This document shows, one piece after another, positions 6,138 to 7,624 of a stretch of DNA of 7,624 nt. Every line of letters starts with the position of its first letter. Within the stretch, counting starts at the first letter, position 1. The notes beneath the pieces were generated by a model, which was given only the letters and a program-made list of their open reading frames with translations, had not been told where the DNA came from and ran no database searches. Made by a program: the position numbers and the translations under genes. Location: NCBI GenBank assembly GCA_943330925.2, contig CALQJP020000107.1, forward strand, positions 1 to 7,624, written 5' to 3'. The stretch is from Chryseobacterium gleum (GTDB lineage: Bacteria > Bacteroidota > Bacteroidia > Flavobacteriales_D > Sanyastnellaceae).

Positions 6138-6185
6138 AAACAAATGGGCTTTTTGAAGTGATTTTACACAAAACCCCATTTGTTT
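6138..6185 (+). promoter_or_regulatory. Inverted repeat before the ATPase remnant, containing an ATTTT-N2-ACAAAA-type element
   Basis: AAACAAATGGG (6138-6148) and CCCATTTGTTT (6175-6185) form a perfect 11-bp inverted repeat that ends immediately before the remnant's ATG at 6186. After one mismatch the stem continues for four more A-T pairs (6150-6153 with 6170-6173). Inside is ATTTTACACAAAA (6161-6173), which matches ATTTTTGACAAAA (4932-4944) before the intact ATPase at 11 of 13 positions and lies at a similar distance from the start codon (12 versus 10 bases). It probably controlled, or still controls, the truncated gene. It could also act as a terminator-like hairpin for the upstream ATPase. 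Confidence 0.5.
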
Positions 6186-6383
6186 ATGCAAAGAGCCGTA
6201 AAGTCCCAACTCGTTGCCTGGAAAAACAACCCCGGGCGGTTGCCGCTAATCATACGCGGAGCTTCCGCGCATTCGCTATTCGCAGAAAAGGACAAGATAT
6301 CCCGCATTTCATGGTGGATTACACGCAGGAATTACTGCGCGCAGCCATATCGGCACATTGAGCACATGTGCACTAACCGATAA
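6186..6383 (+). pseudogene. 5' remnant of a second AAA-type ATPase (truncated before Walker A)
   Basis: The ATG at 6186 opens a 65-codon frame ending at TAA 6381-6383. Its first 26 residues include QLVAWKNNPGRLPLIIRGA, which fits the N-terminus of another branch of the DUF4143-associated ATPases, where the family continues with RQVGKT. Here the homology stops exactly before the P-loop, and the remaining residues (SAHSLFAEKDKISRISWW and so on) look unrelated. The break falls at a small perfect hairpin, CGCGGA-GCT-TCCGCG (6255-6269), consistent with a deletion joint. The N-terminus differs from that of the intact neighbour, so this is not a simple duplicate of it. From memory of the family I judge the match good over a short length; a short functional peptide is an unlikely alternative. 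Confidence 0.6.
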
Positions 6384-6487
6384 CAGGAGAATGGATATCA
6401 ACTGTGTTCATTATTTTTCGCGTGTGCTGAAAAACGACGACTGAGTTTCAAGTTATTTGTAATTACCAATTCCTCCTTTCCAATACA

Positions 6488-7624
6488 ATGAACCGAATAA
6501 TCGCACTTGCCACCCTTATTTTCGCCGCAGGCTGCGCGGAAAATCCGCAGCGTGAAAACCAATCCCTAACGCCTCCTATGGCCAAGAAAATTCCCTTCGA
6601 AATGACCGAACACGGCGATACCCGTGTCGATAATTATTACTGGATGCGTCTCAGCGATGAGCAGAAAAATGCGCCCGATTCCTCGCGTGATGAGCAAACG
6701 AAGGATGTGCTCGACTACTTGAACGCCGAGAATGCATACACCAAGTCGTTGCTAGCACACACCGATGCGTTTCAAACAAAACTCTTCGAAGAAATGAAGG
6801 GTCGCATCAAGGAAACCGATCAGAGTGTGCCTGTGAAGGACAATGGCTATTGGTATTACACGCGCTTTGAGGCGGGAAAAGACTATGCGTTCAACTGCCG
6901 CAAAAAGGATAGCATGGAAACAGGCGCTGAAGAGGTATTGGTGAATGGCCCGGCGCTCGCCGCAGGCCACGACTACTGGGCGCTGGGCGGAATCGATGTG
7001 AGTGAAGACAATACGATTGTTGTGTATAGTGAAGACATGGTAAGCCGTCGTATTTACACCGCTTCATTTCGCAACATCCAAACAGGCGAAATGCTGACCG
7101 ATAAAATCGAAGGCATTGCGGGTTGCCCTGTGTGGGCCAACGACAACAAGACATTGTTCTATGTAAAGAAAGACCCAACAACACTCCGCGAATTTCAGAT
7201 TTGGAAGCACACGCTGGGCACGCCACAAGCAAACGACGTGGTCGTGTTTGAAGAAAAGGATGAAGAGTTTTCATGCTTCGTTTACAAAACGAAGAGTAAG
7301 AAATACATGGTGATTGGTTCCAACCAAACACTGAGCAACGAATACCGTGTGTTGAGTGCCGATGCGCCCGTGGGCGACTTCAAGGTGATACAACCACGTG
7401 AACGCAACCTCGAATACAGCATCGATCATTTCGGTGATCGCTTCTACATTACCACCAACCTCGAGGCGAAGAACTTCCGACTCATGAGTTGTCCGGAAAC
7501 CGCTACCACGAAGGAAAACTGGCAGGAGGTGATTGCTCACCGCGCCGATGTGTTGCTGGAAGGCATTGAGATTTTCAAAGACTACCTTGTGGTTGAAGAA
7601 CGTAAAACAGGTCTTGTACAACTA
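6488..7624 (+). CDS. ptrB: S9 family peptidase (oligopeptidase B-like), lipoprotein, 5' part only
   Basis: The frame is open from ATG 6488 to the window end (379 codons, no stop). The N-terminus MNRIIALATLIFAAGCAE carries a lipobox (AAGC) with acylation at C16, so the mature protein is probably membrane-anchored. From about residue 30 the sequence follows oligopeptidase B closely: PPMAKKIPFEMTEHGDTRVD, NYYWMRL, DYLNAENAYTKSLL, LFEEMKGRIKETDQSVPVKD, NGYWYYTRFEAGKDY, then beta-propeller blades (ISVEDN-like GGIDVSEDN, GCPVWANDNKTLFYV, PRERNLEYSIDHFGD). Family members run to about 700 residues, with the Ser-Asp-His alpha/beta-hydrolase domain at the C-terminus, which is outside the window. They cleave short peptides after basic residues. 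The symbol is by family resemblance; a general prolyl-oligopeptidase label is the safer name. No Shine-Dalgarno is visible, only a pyrimidine-rich leader. Confidence 0.92.
   Translation, partial: MNRIIALATLIFAAGCAENPQRENQSLTPPMAKKIPFEMTEHGDTRVDNYYWMRLSDEQKNAPDSSRDEQTKDVLDYLNAENAYTKSLLAHTDAFQTKLFEEMKGRIKETDQSVPVKDNGYWYYTRFEAGKDYAFNCRKKDSMETGAEEVLVNGPALAAGHDYWALGGIDVSEDNTIVVYSEDMVSRRIYTASFRNIQTGEMLTDKIEGIAGCPVWANDNKTLFYVKKDPTTLREFQIWKHTLGTPQANDVVVFEEKDEEFSCFVYKTKSKKYMVIGSNQTLSNEYRVLSADAPVGDFKVIQPRERNLEYSIDHFGDRFYITTNLEAKNFRLMSCPETATTKENWQEVIAHRADVLLEGIEIFKDYLVVEERKTGLVQL

Larger units (their letters stand above)
6107..6487. other. Intergenic region between the ATPase and the peptidase
   Basis: Besides the inverted repeat and the ATPase remnant listed separately, this interval has a perfect 10-bp palindrome GCACATGTGC (6362-6371). 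It also has an AT-rich leader (about 6450-6487) before the peptidase gene. I find no confident -7/-33 pair for the peptidase; TATTTTTC (6412-6419) is one base off the -7 consensus but lacks a partner. No RNA gene is recognisable. Confidence 0.6.

Noticed and set aside
6158..6361. Frame overlapping the ATPase remnant, ending in QDIPHFMVDYTQELLRA, considered as the 3' end of the same ATPase after a frameshift
   Set aside because: The IPHFMV segment is only vaguely like the C-terminal ends of the family; too short and weak to claim.
6391..6444. 17-codon frame ATGGAT... preceded by AGGAGA
   Set aside because: The purine-rich stretch touches the ATG, leaving no proper spacing; the peptide has no recognisable feature and Bacteroidota rarely use Shine-Dalgarno sites.
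6891..7621. Minus-strand frames of 146 and 116 codons
   Set aside because: They are antisense shadows of the S9 peptidase reading frame, which is strongly supported by family motifs and stays open to the window end.

Overview
The window looks like chromosomal DNA from a member of the Bacteroidota of moderate GC content. The evidence is a type IX secretion (T9SS) type A sorting domain, a LytTR regulator paired with a 'two-component regulator propeller' histidine kinase, a DUF4143-type ATPase, a lipoprotein S9 peptidase, a near-consensus Bacteroidota -33/-7 promoter and the absence of Shine-Dalgarno sequences. I cannot place it below phylum level, although a Flavobacteriia-like or related lineage would fit. 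All genes I can support are on the + strand.

Layout: (1) 1-402 is the C-terminal end of a T9SS-secreted protein (Ig-like module plus sorting domain). (2) 403-994 is gene-free and repeat-rich. A 32-bp block of four 8-mers (TAYAATCC-type) sits in inverted orientation at the stop codon of gene 1. An array of three 98-bp units at 565-894 then combines two hairpins with the same octamer block in direct orientation. A 10-bp direct repeat with a 21-bp period lies just before the next gene. (3) 995-4689 is a two-gene operon: a LytTR response regulator overlapping by one base a membrane histidine kinase with a large periplasmic beta-propeller/Y_Y_Y sensor. (4) 4679-4954 holds a 7-bp tandem repeat (RTGGCGA) that runs out of the kinase stop codon, a perfect 9-bp hairpin with a partial second copy, and a promoter embedded in an inverted repeat. 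(5) 4955-6106 is an intact AAA-type ATPase with a C-terminal DUF4143/PD-(D/E)XK-like region. (6) 6107-6487 carries an 11-bp inverted repeat and what appears to be the 5' stump of a second, different ATPase of the same superfamily, cut off just before its Walker A motif. (7) 6488-7624 is the N-terminal half of a lipoprotein prolyl-oligopeptidase (oligopeptidase B-like) running off the window end.

The kinase and regulator clearly form one signalling unit: ligand sensed in the periplasm, phosphotransfer to the LytTR regulator, then DNA binding. Nothing links this unit functionally to the ATPase or the peptidase. The points most worth a second look are the compound 98-bp hairpin/octamer array with its inverted partner, the 13-bp element (11/13 identical) placed at nearly the same distance before both the intact and the truncated ATPase, and the way two genes end directly at or in repeat arrays.
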